Notes under the pieces: generated by a model
What the model was told of the DNA's origin: nothing
Database searches by the model: none
Seen by the model: only the letters and a program-made list of their open reading frames with translations
Source: VXRJ01 sp965246995
Lineage (GTDB): Bacteria; Acidobacteriota; Vicinamibacteria; Vicinamibacterales; UBA8438
Reading direction: 5' to 3'
Assembly (NCBI GenBank): GCA_965246995.1
Contig: OZ252008.1
Coordinates: 248,001 to 312,000, forward strand
DNA length: 64,000 nt
Program-made: the position numbers and the translations under genes
Part shown: positions 52,381-60,852 of the stretch, one piece after another
Layout: every line of letters starts with the position of its first letter
Numbering within the stretch: the stretch's first letter is position 1

Positions 52381-53682
52381 ATGCCACGACGATTGCGGCT
52401 ACTACCCTTGGCCGTCCTCCTGATCGGCCTGCTCGCCGGCGCGCGCACCGCTGCGGCCCAGGGGCCGAACGCCCAACCCGACAGCGACGTCATGGCGGCT
52501 GTCCAGGCGGAACGCGAGCCGATGATCGCCACGATGCGGGACCTGGTCTCGATCGAATCGGGCAGCCGCGACCCGGAAGGCCTCCGAGAGATGGCCGCGC
52601 TTCTCGCCGGGCGCCTGCGCGATCTGGGGGGCGAGGTGGAACTGGTGTCGCACGACGATCCGTACGTCATGGTCGACACCCCGGCGGAGATTGGGCAGAG
52701 CGTCGTCGCCCGCTTCCACGGCACCGGCACCGGCACGGGGCGGATCCTGCTGCTTGCCCACATGGACACCGTCTACCTGCGCGGCCAGCTTGCCGACCAG
52801 CCGTTTCGCGTCACCGACGGCCGCGCTTACGGTCTTGGCATCGCCGACGACAAGCAGGGCGTTGCGCTGATCCTGCACGTCCTGTCCGCGCTGCGCGCGC
52901 TCGACTTCGACGACTACGAGCTCATCACGGTGCTGATCAACGCCGACGAAGAGGTGAGTTCTGCCGGATCACGCCATCTGCTCACGGAGCTTGGCGCGGC
53001 GCATGACTTCGTCTTCTCGTGCGAGGGGGGTGGCGCGACCGACCGCCTGGCCCTCACCACCGCGGGGATCGGCGCGGTCCTGCTGACCGTAGCGGGCCGA
53101 GCGTCACACGCCGGCGGCGCGCCGGAGCGGGGTCGCAACGCCTTGTACGAACTGGCCCATCAGGTGCTGCAGATGCGCGACCTGACCGACCCGGTGGCCG
53201 GTATCAAGCTGAATTGGACGATCGCATCGGCCGGCGCGACGCGCAACGTGATACCGGCCGCGGCCCGCGCGACCGCGGACTTCCGGGTGCTGCGCGTCGA
53301 ATCCTACGACGAGGTGGAGCGACGGGTGCGCGAGCGGATCCGGAACCAGTTGATTCCCGACACGACGGTCGAGGTGCGCTTCGAGCGGCGCCGCCCGCCG
53401 CTGGAGGTGACGGACGACGCGCGTCGCCTGGCTTCGCACGCGCAGTCGATCTACGGCGAACTGGACCGCGAGCTGAACGTCACCGATCACGCGGCCGGGG
53501 GTGGCACGGACGCTGCCTTCGCGGCTTTGGAGAGCGATGGCACCGTGATTGAGGGCTTCGGCCTGGTCGGCTTCGGCGCGCACTCCGATGCAAGCGAGTA
53601 CGTCGAACTCTCCTCCGTGGAACCGCGCATTTACCTGCTCAGCCGCCTGATCATGGATGTCGCGACCGGCGCGGCGCGCTAG
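52381..53682 (+). CDS. M20-family metallopeptidase, secreted
   Basis: A 433-residue protein from ATG 52381 with a signal peptide (MPRRLRLLPLAVLLIGLLAG to TAAAQ). Zinc and catalytic sites: LLAHMDTVYLRG (His, Asp), GIADDKQG, NADEEVSSAGSR (Glu pair) and DHAAGGGTDAAFAA. The dimerisation domain follows VAGRASHAGGAPERGRNALY. The family (carboxypeptidase G2-like) removes C-terminal amino acids or related groups outside the cytoplasm; the substrate is unknown. It is divergent from the channel gene, with their starts 40 bases apart. Confidence 0.9.
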   Translation: MPRRLRLLPLAVLLIGLLAGARTAAAQGPNAQPDSDVMAAVQAEREPMIATMRDLVSIESGSRDPEGLREMAALLAGRLRDLGGEVELVSHDDPYVMVDTPAEIGQSVVARFHGTGTGTGRILLLAHMDTVYLRGQLADQPFRVTDGRAYGLGIADDKQGVALILHVLSALRALDFDDYELITVLINADEEVSSAGSRHLLTELGAAHDFVFSCEGGGATDRLALTTAGIGAVLLTVAGRASHAGGAPERGRNALYELAHQVLQMRDLTDPVAGIKLNWTIASAGATRNVIPAAARATADFRVLRVESYDEVERRVRERIRNQLIPDTTVEVRFERRRPPLEVTDDARRLASHAQSIYGELDRELNVTDHAAGGGTDAAFAALESDGTVIEGFGLVGFGAHSDASEYVELSSVEPRIYLLSRLIMDVATGAAR

Positions 53683-53738
53683 CAGCCCCTGGGCGCCTCG
53701 CCCGTCTTGGCGCGACGCGGGATTTCAACGGACTGCGG

Positions 53739-55700
53739 CTAGTTCGCGCCCTCGGGCAAGCGGAACGCGATCAGTTCCCCTTGGTACGTCCCCCCGCCCA
53801 CGGCAAGGACGACGTACTGCTGCCCGTCGAGCATGTAGGTCATGGGCGATCCGGTCTGCGCGGCGGGAATCCGCACCGCGCCCCGTTCTTCCCCGGTCGC
53901 CTTGTCATACGCGCGCAGCATCGCGCCGCGCGTCCCGTCCTCCCGCGTGACGGTGCCGCCTTCGCCGCCGATGACCAGCGTCTTCGTCGTCAGCGTCCCG
54001 ATGCCCCCGGAGCTCCCGCCGGCGCCGCCGGTCCGCCCGGTCCGCGGAATGTCGAGCCCGCGCAGCGCCGGGTGGTTCCGTACCCGGTCGGGCGTGTCTC
54101 CGTGCGCAACCTGCCAGGCGATCTCGCCCGCGTTCAGGTCGATCGCGGTAATCCGTCCCCACGGCGGCTTCAGCAGCGGCAGCCCCTGGATTGTCAACGA
54201 GCCGGCCCGCCCGTTGATGTAGTCCATGTCTGACCGCGACGGGTCGCTGACCAGACCGAGCCCCCGCATCAACGTGTGCGAGTAGAGGTAGAGCATGCCG
54301 GTGTCCGGGTCGAACGAGCCACCCGGCCAGTTCGCCCCGTTCGGGACGAACAGCGTGGCGCGCTTGCCGCCCTCGCCCTGGGTGATAGGCGGCGTATAAA
54401 CCGGCCCGACCTTGAACTGCGAGATGAACTCCCGCGCCGCGGCGTGCAGTTCCGGCGTGAAGTCGATCAGCTCCTCCACCGGGAAGCCCTGCCGCTCGAA
54501 CGGCGGCGGTTTGGTCGGGAAGGGCTGCGTCGGCGAGTACCACTCCCCCGGGACGGCCCCCTGCTCGACCGGGCGCTCTTCGATCGGCCAGACCGGCTCG
54601 CCCGTCAGCCGGTCGAAAACGAATACCCAGCCCTGTTTCGTCGGCTGCGCCACCGCCTGGATATCGCGCCCGTCCACCGTGATGTCGACCAGGATTGGGG
54701 GGCAAGGCACGTCGTAGTCCCAGACCGGATGGTGGACGAACTGGAAGTGCCATTTCCGTTCGCCCGTCTCCAGATCCACCGCCACCAGGCTCTCGGAGAA
54801 GAGGTTGTCGCCCGGGCGGTGGCCACCGTAGTAGTCGCCGGTCGGGATCTCGATCGGGAGGTACGCGATCCCCAGCTCTTCGTCCACCGTCAGGTTGGTC
54901 CAGACACCGGTGTTGCCGGTGTAGACCGCGGAGTCGTTCAGCCAGGTATCGCGCCCGAACTCGCTCGCGGTCGGGATGGTGTGGAAGATCCACTTCCGCT
55001 CGCCGGTCCGCGCGTCGAATCCGCGGATGTAACCCTTGATGTTCTCGCGACTGGGCGGCGCGGTGCCGCCGCGGTGCGACGCGCCCACTACCACCGTGTT
55101 GCGCGCGACGATCGGTGCACTGTTCCAGCCGATCTCGCCGGTGAGCGGATCGATCACCTGGTCGTTGTATTGCTTCAGGTCGACGATGCCGTTCTCGCCG
55201 AACGACGGCACGGGGATGCCGGTCTTCGCGTCGAGCGCGACCAACTGGTAGCCGATCGTCACCAGATAGACCCGTTCGTCCCCCTGTCCGTCGGTCCAGT
55301 ACGCGACACCGCGCCCCGACATCCGGCGGATCGCGTTCGCGCCCCGTTCGCCCTCGTCGAGGCGGTACATCCAGAGCAGCTCGCCGGTCGCCGCGTCGAT
55401 CGCCACCGCGTTGCGCCGGCTGCCCGCCGTCGCGTACAGCACGCCATCGACCATCAGCGGCGTCACCTGGTAATTGAAGTCGGGTGCGGGACCGAGACTC
55501 GCGGTCTTGAACCGCCAGGCGACTTCCAGATCGCTGAAGTTCGAACCGTCAATCTGATCGAGCGGCGCATACCGGGTGCTGCCGAGGTCGCCGCCGTACG
55601 TGCGCCACTCGCCGTCGGTAGCGCCGCCCTGCGCCGCGGCAGTAAACGGCACGGCGATCAGAACGAGTCCGCCGATGATTGCGAGTGCTTGCCTGCGCAT
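53739..55700 (-). CDS. PQQ-dependent dehydrogenase (quinoprotein)
   Basis: A 653-residue exported quinoprotein starting at ATG 55700 (MRRQALAIIGGLVLIAVPFT), with GGAGGCT 5 bases upstream. The mature start GEWRTYGGDLGSTRYAPLDQ is typical. Blades: AIDAATGELLWMYR, ALDAKTGIPVPSFG, GFDARTGERKWIFH, AVDLETGERKWHFQ. The active-site region HHPVWDYDVPCPPILVDI precedes TKQGWVFVFDRLTGEPVWPI. No haem domain. Related to the copies at 12020 and 58355. The cytochrome c gene at 55818 is divergent and close (about 120 bases between starts), so it may be its electron acceptor. Confidence 0.87.
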   Translation of the reverse strand: MRRQALAIIGGLVLIAVPFTAAAQGGATDGEWRTYGGDLGSTRYAPLDQIDGSNFSDLEVAWRFKTASLGPAPDFNYQVTPLMVDGVLYATAGSRRNAVAIDAATGELLWMYRLDEGERGANAIRRMSGRGVAYWTDGQGDERVYLVTIGYQLVALDAKTGIPVPSFGENGIVDLKQYNDQVIDPLTGEIGWNSAPIVARNTVVVGASHRGGTAPPSRENIKGYIRGFDARTGERKWIFHTIPTASEFGRDTWLNDSAVYTGNTGVWTNLTVDEELGIAYLPIEIPTGDYYGGHRPGDNLFSESLVAVDLETGERKWHFQFVHHPVWDYDVPCPPILVDITVDGRDIQAVAQPTKQGWVFVFDRLTGEPVWPIEERPVEQGAVPGEWYSPTQPFPTKPPPFERQGFPVEELIDFTPELHAAAREFISQFKVGPVYTPPITQGEGGKRATLFVPNGANWPGGSFDPDTGMLYLYSHTLMRGLGLVSDPSRSDMDYINGRAGSLTIQGLPLLKPPWGRITAIDLNAGEIAWQVAHGDTPDRVRNHPALRGLDIPRTGRTGGAGGSSGGIGTLTTKTLVIGGEGGTVTREDGTRGAMLRAYDKATGEERGAVRIPAAQTGSPMTYMLDGQQYVVLAVGGGTYQGELIAFRLPEGAN

Positions 55701-55817
55701 CGGAGCCTCCTGCCCGGCGCAGTCTCGCACAGTCGGCCTGGATCGCCAACCGCTTGCGACCGGGCGCCGGGCGTGGTTGGATCAGCAGCGATGGGAGTGA
55801 ATGGTGCGCCGACGTCC

Positions 55818-56243
55818 ATGTCGGCATCCCGCCTCGCCGTTCTTGTGCTGGCGGTCGTCGCCCTCGCGGCGGCCGACGTCACCGCGCAGGGACCGACCGT
55901 GTGGGACGGCGTCTACACCGAGGCCCAGGCCCGTCGGGGCGAACCGGTCTACGAGGCCGAGTGCTCCGAGTGCCACGGCCCCGGCATGGAGGGGATCGAC
56001 ATGGCCCCGGGCCTCGCCGGCGGCGACTTCGTCTGGAACTGGGATGGCCTGAACCTGGGTGACCTCTTCGAACGGATCCGTATCTCGATGCCGCAGGCCG
56101 ATCCCACCAGCGTCTCGCGCGCGCAGAAGGCCGAGATCCTCGCCTACATGCTGGAGATGAGCGGGTACCCGCCCGGCGACACGGAAATCTCCACCCGCGC
56201 ACGCGATCTCGAGCGCATAACCTTCCACGCTCTCCAGCCCTGA
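55818..56243 (+). CDS. Secreted cytochrome c (monohaem)
   Basis: A 141-residue protein from ATG 55818 (MSASRLAVLVLAVVALAAAD; an in-frame ATG at 55791 is also possible), with a Sec signal ending VTAQ. One haem site, AECSECHGPGMEG, with Met candidates in ISMPQADPTSVSR and YMLEMSGYPPG. The fold is a small class I cytochrome. It lies divergent from the quinoprotein at 53739 and probably accepts its electrons. Confidence 0.85.
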   Translation: MSASRLAVLVLAVVALAAADVTAQGPTVWDGVYTEAQARRGEPVYEAECSECHGPGMEGIDMAPGLAGGDFVWNWDGLNLGDLFERIRISMPQADPTSVSRAQKAEILAYMLEMSGYPPGDTEISTRARDLERITFHALQP

Positions 56244-56304
56244 CTAGGTGCGCCGACCTGGTGCGCCGGCCTGGTGCGCTGGCGTCCCCGCCGGCAAGAC
56301 ACCC

Positions 56305-56649
56305 TCACGACACGTCGTGGTTCGCAGGCTCGCCGACGTGATCCAGCATGTCGAGAAACACCCGGCTGATGTGCTCATCCGCCACACCGTAGTGGACCTG
56401 CTTGCCGTGACGCTGGCCCCGCATCACCCGTGCGGCGCGCAGCAGGCGCAAATGGTGGCTGATCAGCGACGAAGACAGGCCGAGTCTGGCCGCGATGTCG
56501 CCCACCGAGCGAGGTCCGGGCAGGCAACCGAGGATGATGCGCAGGCGTGTCGGGTCGCCCATCAGACGGAACATCTCGGCCAACTGGCTCACCCGGTCGT
56601 CGTCGAGGGACGCGAGTCTGGCAGGTTCCGGCGGTGTTGCGGTGCTCAT
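56305..56649 (-). CDS. ArsR/SmtB-family metal-sensing repressor
   Basis: A 114-residue protein. Residues about 25-95 form the ArsR winged helix: LAEMFRLMGDPTRLRIILGC, VGDIAARLGLSSSLISHHLR and LLRAARVMRGQRHGKQVHYG. The C-terminal helix ends VADEHISRVFLDMLDHVGEP with His/Asp residues like the alpha-5 metal site of the CzrA/SmtB group. It is divergent from a cation efflux gene with a shared palindrome (56668-56687), so it is the probable repressor of efflux, released by Zn, Co or a similar ion. Confidence 0.9.
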   Translation of the reverse strand: MSTATPPEPARLASLDDDRVSQLAEMFRLMGDPTRLRIILGCLPGPRSVGDIAARLGLSSSLISHHLRLLRAARVMRGQRHGKQVHYGVADEHISRVFLDMLDHVGEPANHDVS

Positions 56650-56667
56650 GCAATCCGACTATACAAC

Positions 56668-56687
56668 ATATTAACACATGTTAATAT
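56668..56687. promoter_or_regulatory. ArsR-type operator between arsR and CDF genes
   Basis: ATATTAAC-ACAT-GTTAATAT is a perfect 8-base dyad with a 4-base centre, in an AT-rich stretch of the only 38 bases between the two starts. Its last base touches the ATG at 56688. This matches SmtB/CzrA-type operators (12-2-12-like AT dyads) and would repress both genes. Confidence 0.8.
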
Positions 56688-57605
56688 ATGCATTCTATGC
56701 CCCACGATCACGCGGACGATCAGCGCCGCCTGATGGGCGCCCTGTACCTCACGGGGAGCTTCATGGTGGTGGAGGTCATCGGAGGCCTGCTGGCCGGTTC
56801 GCTGGCCCTGCTCGCCGACGCCGGCCACATGCTGACCGACACCGCCGCGCTCGGGTTCGCATGCATTGCCACGCTCGTGGCCCGGCGGCCCAACGACGCA
56901 CAGCGGTCCTACGGCTACCACCGGTTTCCGGTACTCGCCGCCTACGTGAACGCCGTCACGCTGCTGTTGATCGTCGTCTGGATCGGGGTCGAGGCGGTGG
57001 GACGCATCCGCCAGCCGGTCGAAATCCTGGAAGGGCCGATGCTGGTCGTCGCGGTGGTCGGCCTGCTGGTCAACCTGGCCGCCTTTCGGCTCCTGCACGG
57101 CGGGCATGCCGAGAGCCTGAACGTACGCGGTGCGCTTGTGCACGTGCTTGGCGATCTCCTCGGGTCGGTGGCGGCGATCGTCGCCGCGCTGGTGATCATG
57201 GCGACCGGGTGGACGTTGATCGACCCGATTCTCTCGCTGCTCGTCGCCCTGCTGGTCCTGCGAAGCGCGGTCTCGTTGCTGCGCCGGTCCGGTCACGTGC
57301 TCATGGAGGGCCGTCCCGATGACCTGGACGCGGCGGACGTCGCACGAACCATCGCGGAAACGGTTCCAGAAGTCGGCGACGTGCACCATATGCACATCTG
57401 GTCGTTGAGTCCCGGCCGGCCTGTGATGACCTTCCACGCCTGCGTCGACCGCGCGGCCGTCCACGACCGCGCGTTGGAGCGCATCCTCGCCTGCCTGCGG
57501 GAGCGGTTCGGGGTGCGGCATGCCACCGTCCAACTGGAGCACGAACGTTGCGTGGAGCCCGCAGCGTGCCCACCCGATGCGGGAGAGCTTCCACGCCCTG
57601 CGTGA
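56688..57605 (+). CDS. Cation diffusion facilitator (CzcD-like) metal efflux protein
   Basis: A 305-residue inner-membrane protein with six spans: MVVEVIGGLLAGSLALLADA, then GHMLTDTAALGFACIATLVA (the HxxxD metal site), NAVTLLLIVVWIGVEAVGRI, VLGDLLGSVAAIVAALVIMA (HxxxD partner). The cytoplasmic end has VGDVHHMHIWSLSPGRPVMT. CDF proteins export Zn2+ or similar in exchange for H+. The ATG at 56688 abuts the operator; M4 at 56697 is an alternative. No ribosome site is visible, so translation may be leaderless. Confidence 0.92.
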   Translation: MHSMPHDHADDQRRLMGALYLTGSFMVVEVIGGLLAGSLALLADAGHMLTDTAALGFACIATLVARRPNDAQRSYGYHRFPVLAAYVNAVTLLLIVVWIGVEAVGRIRQPVEILEGPMLVVAVVGLLVNLAAFRLLHGGHAESLNVRGALVHVLGDLLGSVAAIVAALVIMATGWTLIDPILSLLVALLVLRSAVSLLRRSGHVLMEGRPDDLDAADVARTIAETVPEVGDVHHMHIWSLSPGRPVMTFHACVDRAAVHDRALERILACLRERFGVRHATVQLEHERCVEPAACPPDAGELPRPA

Positions 57606-57620
57606 TACCCTCACCCGGCC

Positions 57621-58280
57621 ATGCCGATACCGCCGGGGCGGCCCGCCCCTAACCTCGCTGTCTCCGACTGGGTTCAGGGCGACTCCACGAACCTCGATCA
57701 GCAACGCGGCAACGTCGTTCTGGTCGAAGTCTTCCAGGTCAACTGTCCCGGCTGCTTCTTCACCGCCATCCCCGAAGCGATCAAGGTCCATGACCACTTC
57801 GCCGGCCGCGGCGTCTCCGTGCTCGGTGTCGCCACCGCCTTCGAGGACTGGGACAGGAACACGCTCGACAACCTGAAGCTCCTTGCCGAGACCGGCGAAG
57901 TGATTGGTGAGACGCGCCGCATGCTCGATCAGGCGCGCATGCTCGACGACGGCAGGCTCCGCTACCGTATCCCCTTCCCGCTCGCCATGGACGAACTGAA
58001 ACCGGTCAGCGATGATCCGGCGCGGGAAGAAGTCCTGGATGTCATCCGGCCGCAGGTCCCCCAGTTCGACGTCCTGACCCCGGATCAACAGACCCAGTTG
58101 ATCGATCGCGTCACTGCATATCTCCGCATGCGCGAGTACGCACCGACGACTTTCGAGACGTATGCCCTCCATGGCACGCCGTCGGCCATCCTTATCGACA
58201 AGCGCGGCAACCTCCGGGAATCCACCTTCGGTCAGACGGGCGATCTCGTTCCGAAGATCCAGACGTTACTGGACGAGTGA
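57621..58280 (+). CDS. Thioredoxin-like (redoxin/TlpA-type) protein
   Basis: A 219-residue protein with no signal peptide. VVLVEVFQVNCPGCFFTAIP holds the CPGC redox pair, and HGTPSAILIDKRGNLRES provides the cis-Pro loop. Length is large for a thioredoxin: an insert of about 90 residues (ETRRMLDQARMLDDGRLRYR onwards) lies between the CxxC helix and the cis-Pro strand. Probably a cytoplasmic or anchored thiol reductase. It follows the CDF gene by 15 bases and may be cotranscribed. The partner is unknown. Confidence 0.75.
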   Translation: MPIPPGRPAPNLAVSDWVQGDSTNLDQQRGNVVLVEVFQVNCPGCFFTAIPEAIKVHDHFAGRGVSVLGVATAFEDWDRNTLDNLKLLAETGEVIGETRRMLDQARMLDDGRLRYRIPFPLAMDELKPVSDDPAREEVLDVIRPQVPQFDVLTPDQQTQLIDRVTAYLRMREYAPTTFETYALHGTPSAILIDKRGNLRESTFGQTGDLVPKIQTLLDE

Positions 58281-58292
58281 GGGAAAAAAAGA

Positions 58293-58324
58293 GCGCGGGC
58301 CAATCCGTTGGGATCGGCCCGCGC
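58293..58324 (-). terminator. Bidirectional intrinsic terminator
   Basis: A 14-base stem (GCGCGGGCCAATCC with GGATCGGCCCGCGC, one non-Watson-Crick pair) and a 4-base loop GTTG lies between the convergent redoxin and quinoprotein genes. The A-run at 58284-58290 becomes a U-run for the minus-strand gene. Confidence 0.85.
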
Positions 58325-58354
58325 CCTGGGTATGCGCGACTGAAGTGTCGGCGA

Positions 58355-60451
58355 CTAGTGACCGTCGCCGCCGGCGCTGTCGATCGGTAGGCGCAGCGCC
58401 GCGAGCGAACCGGGGAACGTGCCGCCCTGGCCGACCTGGACGACGATGTACTGATGACCGTCGTGGAGATAGGTCATCATGCCGTACTGACCGGCGGCGG
58501 GGAGCTCGACGGTGCCGAGTTTCTCGCCGGTCCGCTTGTCGTGGGCGTTGAGCACCGCCGGGCCGTTGGCGCCCTCGGTGGCCAACAGCAGGCTGCCGGT
58601 AGTCATGAGAATCGCGCGCGCGCGGGCAGCTCCGACGCCGGAAAGGTCGACGCCCTGCAGCGCGGGGTGGTTCTTCACCCGATCGGAAGGCTCCCCGACG
58701 GGAATGGCGAAGACGTGCTCGCCGGTGTTCATGTCGATCGCGGTGATCTTGCTGAACGGAGGCTTGTACATCGGAAGCCCCTGCGGTCCGGCCCAGCCGA
58801 CGCCGCCGCCCTGGACCCAGTCGGAGACGGTCCTGCCGGTCGTCGTGCATTCGCCCGACTCGGACGTGCAACTGTGCGTGCCGGAGTCGACGTCGGCGCC
58901 CGGCTGCACGGTGCGGCCTGAGCAGCCCTGTCCGTTCGCCTGGTACAGGTAGCCGGTCTCCGGATCGAGCGTCGCCGGGTGGGTGATGTTGACCCCGCCC
59001 GCGCCGCAGGCAACCCAGCCCCCGACGCTTTCCGTGTGATTGTTCGGCAGCGGCGGGATGTAGGGACCGCCGACGCGGTACTGGCTGAGGATCTCAATCG
59101 CTTCCTGCCTCAGTTCGGGGGTCAGGTCGATGAGGTCATCCTCCGTCAGCCCCAACGGGTTCAGGGGCGCTGGCACAGTCGGGAACGGCTGGGTTTCCGA
59201 GAGTTGCTCCCCCGGTACGATCGACACCGGCACCTGACGCTCTTCGATCGGCCAGACCGGCTCGCCCGTCTCGCGGTTGAACGCGAACGTCATCCCCTGC
59301 TTCGTGACCTGGATGGCCATCGGCACATCCTCCCCGTCGACGTTGACATCGACCAGGATCGGGACGTTCGGCAGGTCGTAGTTCCAGATCGGGTGGTGCA
59401 CGGTCTGGAAGTGCCAGACCCGTTGCCCGGTCTCGACGTCAATCGCAATGGTGCTTGTGCCGAACAGGTTGTCCCCTGGTCGGAACCCGCCGTAGTAGTC
59501 GATGGTCGGCGCATTCGTCGGGAGGTAGACGATGCCCCGTTCGAGATCGGCCGAGAGCGGCGCCCACGACGAGACGTCACCGGTCCAGTCCCACGCATCG
59601 TTCTCCCACGTCTCGAAGCCGAACTCGCTCTCCGACTGCGGGATGACGTTGAACTTCCACTTGTGCTCGCCGGTCCGCGCGTCGTAGCCCAGGATGTCGC
59701 CCGGAATGTTCTCGATCCGGCTCTGGCTGTAGCCCTGCTCGTGCGAGTTGCCGACCACGATGGTGCCATTCACCACAATCGGCGGCGACGAGCTGGTGAT
59801 GTAGCCGACATCCATCGGGATCCCCTCGTAGGGGTCGTAGGGGTGGCCAAGGTCCTTCAGCAGGTCGACGACACCCGTCCGCGGGAAGCCCTCGATCGGC
59901 ACCGGTTCGCCGAAGCCCTCGAGGTGCTCGCCCGTCTTGGCGTCAAGGGCGTGGAGGAAGAACCCCGGCGTGATCACGTAAATGACGCCGCGGCCGTCGA
60001 TCTCCGTGTAGCCGACCCCCTTGCCGTAGCTGGCCCGCATCGACTCCGCCCACCGCCGCGTCGGCGGCTCGCGGTAGGTCCAGAGCGTCTCGCCCGTCGA
60101 CGGGTCGATGGCGATAATCGTTCGCCGGTAACCGGCGACGGAGTAAAGGACCCCGTCGATGTAGCTCGGCGTCGAGCGCGACAGGTAGTAGGGGTGCGGG
60201 CTGAAGTTGTCGCCGCGCCAGACCCACGCCACCTCGAGATCCTCGAAGTTCTCGGCGTTGATCTGATCGACCGGCGAATAACGGGTGCCCCAGGCGTCGC
60301 CGCTCTGGTAGCGCCATTCGCCGTAAGGATTGCCTCGTGCGCTCTCCTGCGCCTCGGCGGGCGCCATCAGCATCGCCGCGCCGGCGGCGAGCGCAAGGAC
60401 CAGGCCGAACATTCCGGCCCGGCGCCATCCCGATGTGCGAACTCTCATCAT
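58355..60451 (-). CDS. PQQ-dependent dehydrogenase with Cys-rich insert
   Basis: A 698-residue exported quinoprotein, signal MMRVRTSGWRRAGMFGLVLA to PAEAQES. The mature start GEWRYQSGDAWGTRYSPVDQ and blades (AIDPSTGETLWTYR, ALDAKTGEHLEGFG, GYDARTGEHKWKFN, AIDVETGQRVWHFQ) match the copies at 12020 and 53739. The active-site region is HHPIWNYDLPNVPILVDV. Unlike the others it has a Cys-rich stretch (WVACGAGG, GQGCSGRT, SCTSESGECTTT; about residues 490-560) that could form disulfides. No haem domain. It is alone on its strand, with terminator 58293 downstream. Confidence 0.87.
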   Translation of the reverse strand: MMRVRTSGWRRAGMFGLVLALAAGAAMLMAPAEAQESARGNPYGEWRYQSGDAWGTRYSPVDQINAENFEDLEVAWVWRGDNFSPHPYYLSRSTPSYIDGVLYSVAGYRRTIIAIDPSTGETLWTYREPPTRRWAESMRASYGKGVGYTEIDGRGVIYVITPGFFLHALDAKTGEHLEGFGEPVPIEGFPRTGVVDLLKDLGHPYDPYEGIPMDVGYITSSSPPIVVNGTIVVGNSHEQGYSQSRIENIPGDILGYDARTGEHKWKFNVIPQSESEFGFETWENDAWDWTGDVSSWAPLSADLERGIVYLPTNAPTIDYYGGFRPGDNLFGTSTIAIDVETGQRVWHFQTVHHPIWNYDLPNVPILVDVNVDGEDVPMAIQVTKQGMTFAFNRETGEPVWPIEERQVPVSIVPGEQLSETQPFPTVPAPLNPLGLTEDDLIDLTPELRQEAIEILSQYRVGGPYIPPLPNNHTESVGGWVACGAGGVNITHPATLDPETGYLYQANGQGCSGRTVQPGADVDSGTHSCTSESGECTTTGRTVSDWVQGGGVGWAGPQGLPMYKPPFSKITAIDMNTGEHVFAIPVGEPSDRVKNHPALQGVDLSGVGAARARAILMTTGSLLLATEGANGPAVLNAHDKRTGEKLGTVELPAAGQYGMMTYLHDGHQYIVVQVGQGGTFPGSLAALRLPIDSAGGDGH

Positions 60452-60517
60452 GGCTCCTCCAAGTAGTCCGATAGATCGCCTAGTCTACCGCAGTCCAGCC
60501 CGGTAAAATAGGCGGTT

Positions 60518-60811
60518 ATGCCTGTGGTGTACGTGGACGAGCGGGGCGTAGAGTACGTTTCGGTGCCGCTGCCGACGCACGAGGTGACCGAGGCGGTGCC
60601 CATCGACGCCAACCGTCGCCGCGTGGTGAAGGACCCGGTCCCGATCTACGGCGGCACCGATGGGGCGGAACTGGCGTCGCAGCCGCGCGCCCACCGGAAG
60701 CGCTGGACCGACGAGCAGTGGATCGCCTTCGGAGAGTTCCGGCACCTCGAGTCGGAACTGGCGCGTGAGGACGAACCCGTGGCGGCCGTGATGGTCGTCA
60801 AGATGGCGTAG
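60518..60811 (+). CDS. Small protein of unknown function
   Basis: I do not recognise this 97-residue protein. It has no signal or membrane segment and is rich in Val, Arg and Glu (MPVVYVDERGVEYVSVPLPT; RKRWTDEQWIAFGEFRHLES). The start has only a weak ribosome site (TAGGCGG). It lies 41 bases before the cytochrome b gene on the same strand, so it may be part of that unit. Confidence that it is expressed is moderate. Confidence 0.45.
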   Translation: MPVVYVDERGVEYVSVPLPTHEVTEAVPIDANRRRVVKDPVPIYGGTDGAELASQPRAHRKRWTDEQWIAFGEFRHLESELAREDEPVAAVMVVKMA

Positions 60812-60852
60812 CGAGCACGCGCGCTCCCGTTTGGAGCGCGAAGGAGAGACGC

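Noticed and set aside
53679..53738. CTAG...CTAG pair between convergent stops looking like another element
   Set aside because: The ends do not form inverted repeats beyond four to five bases; they are just two TAG stops in CTAG context.
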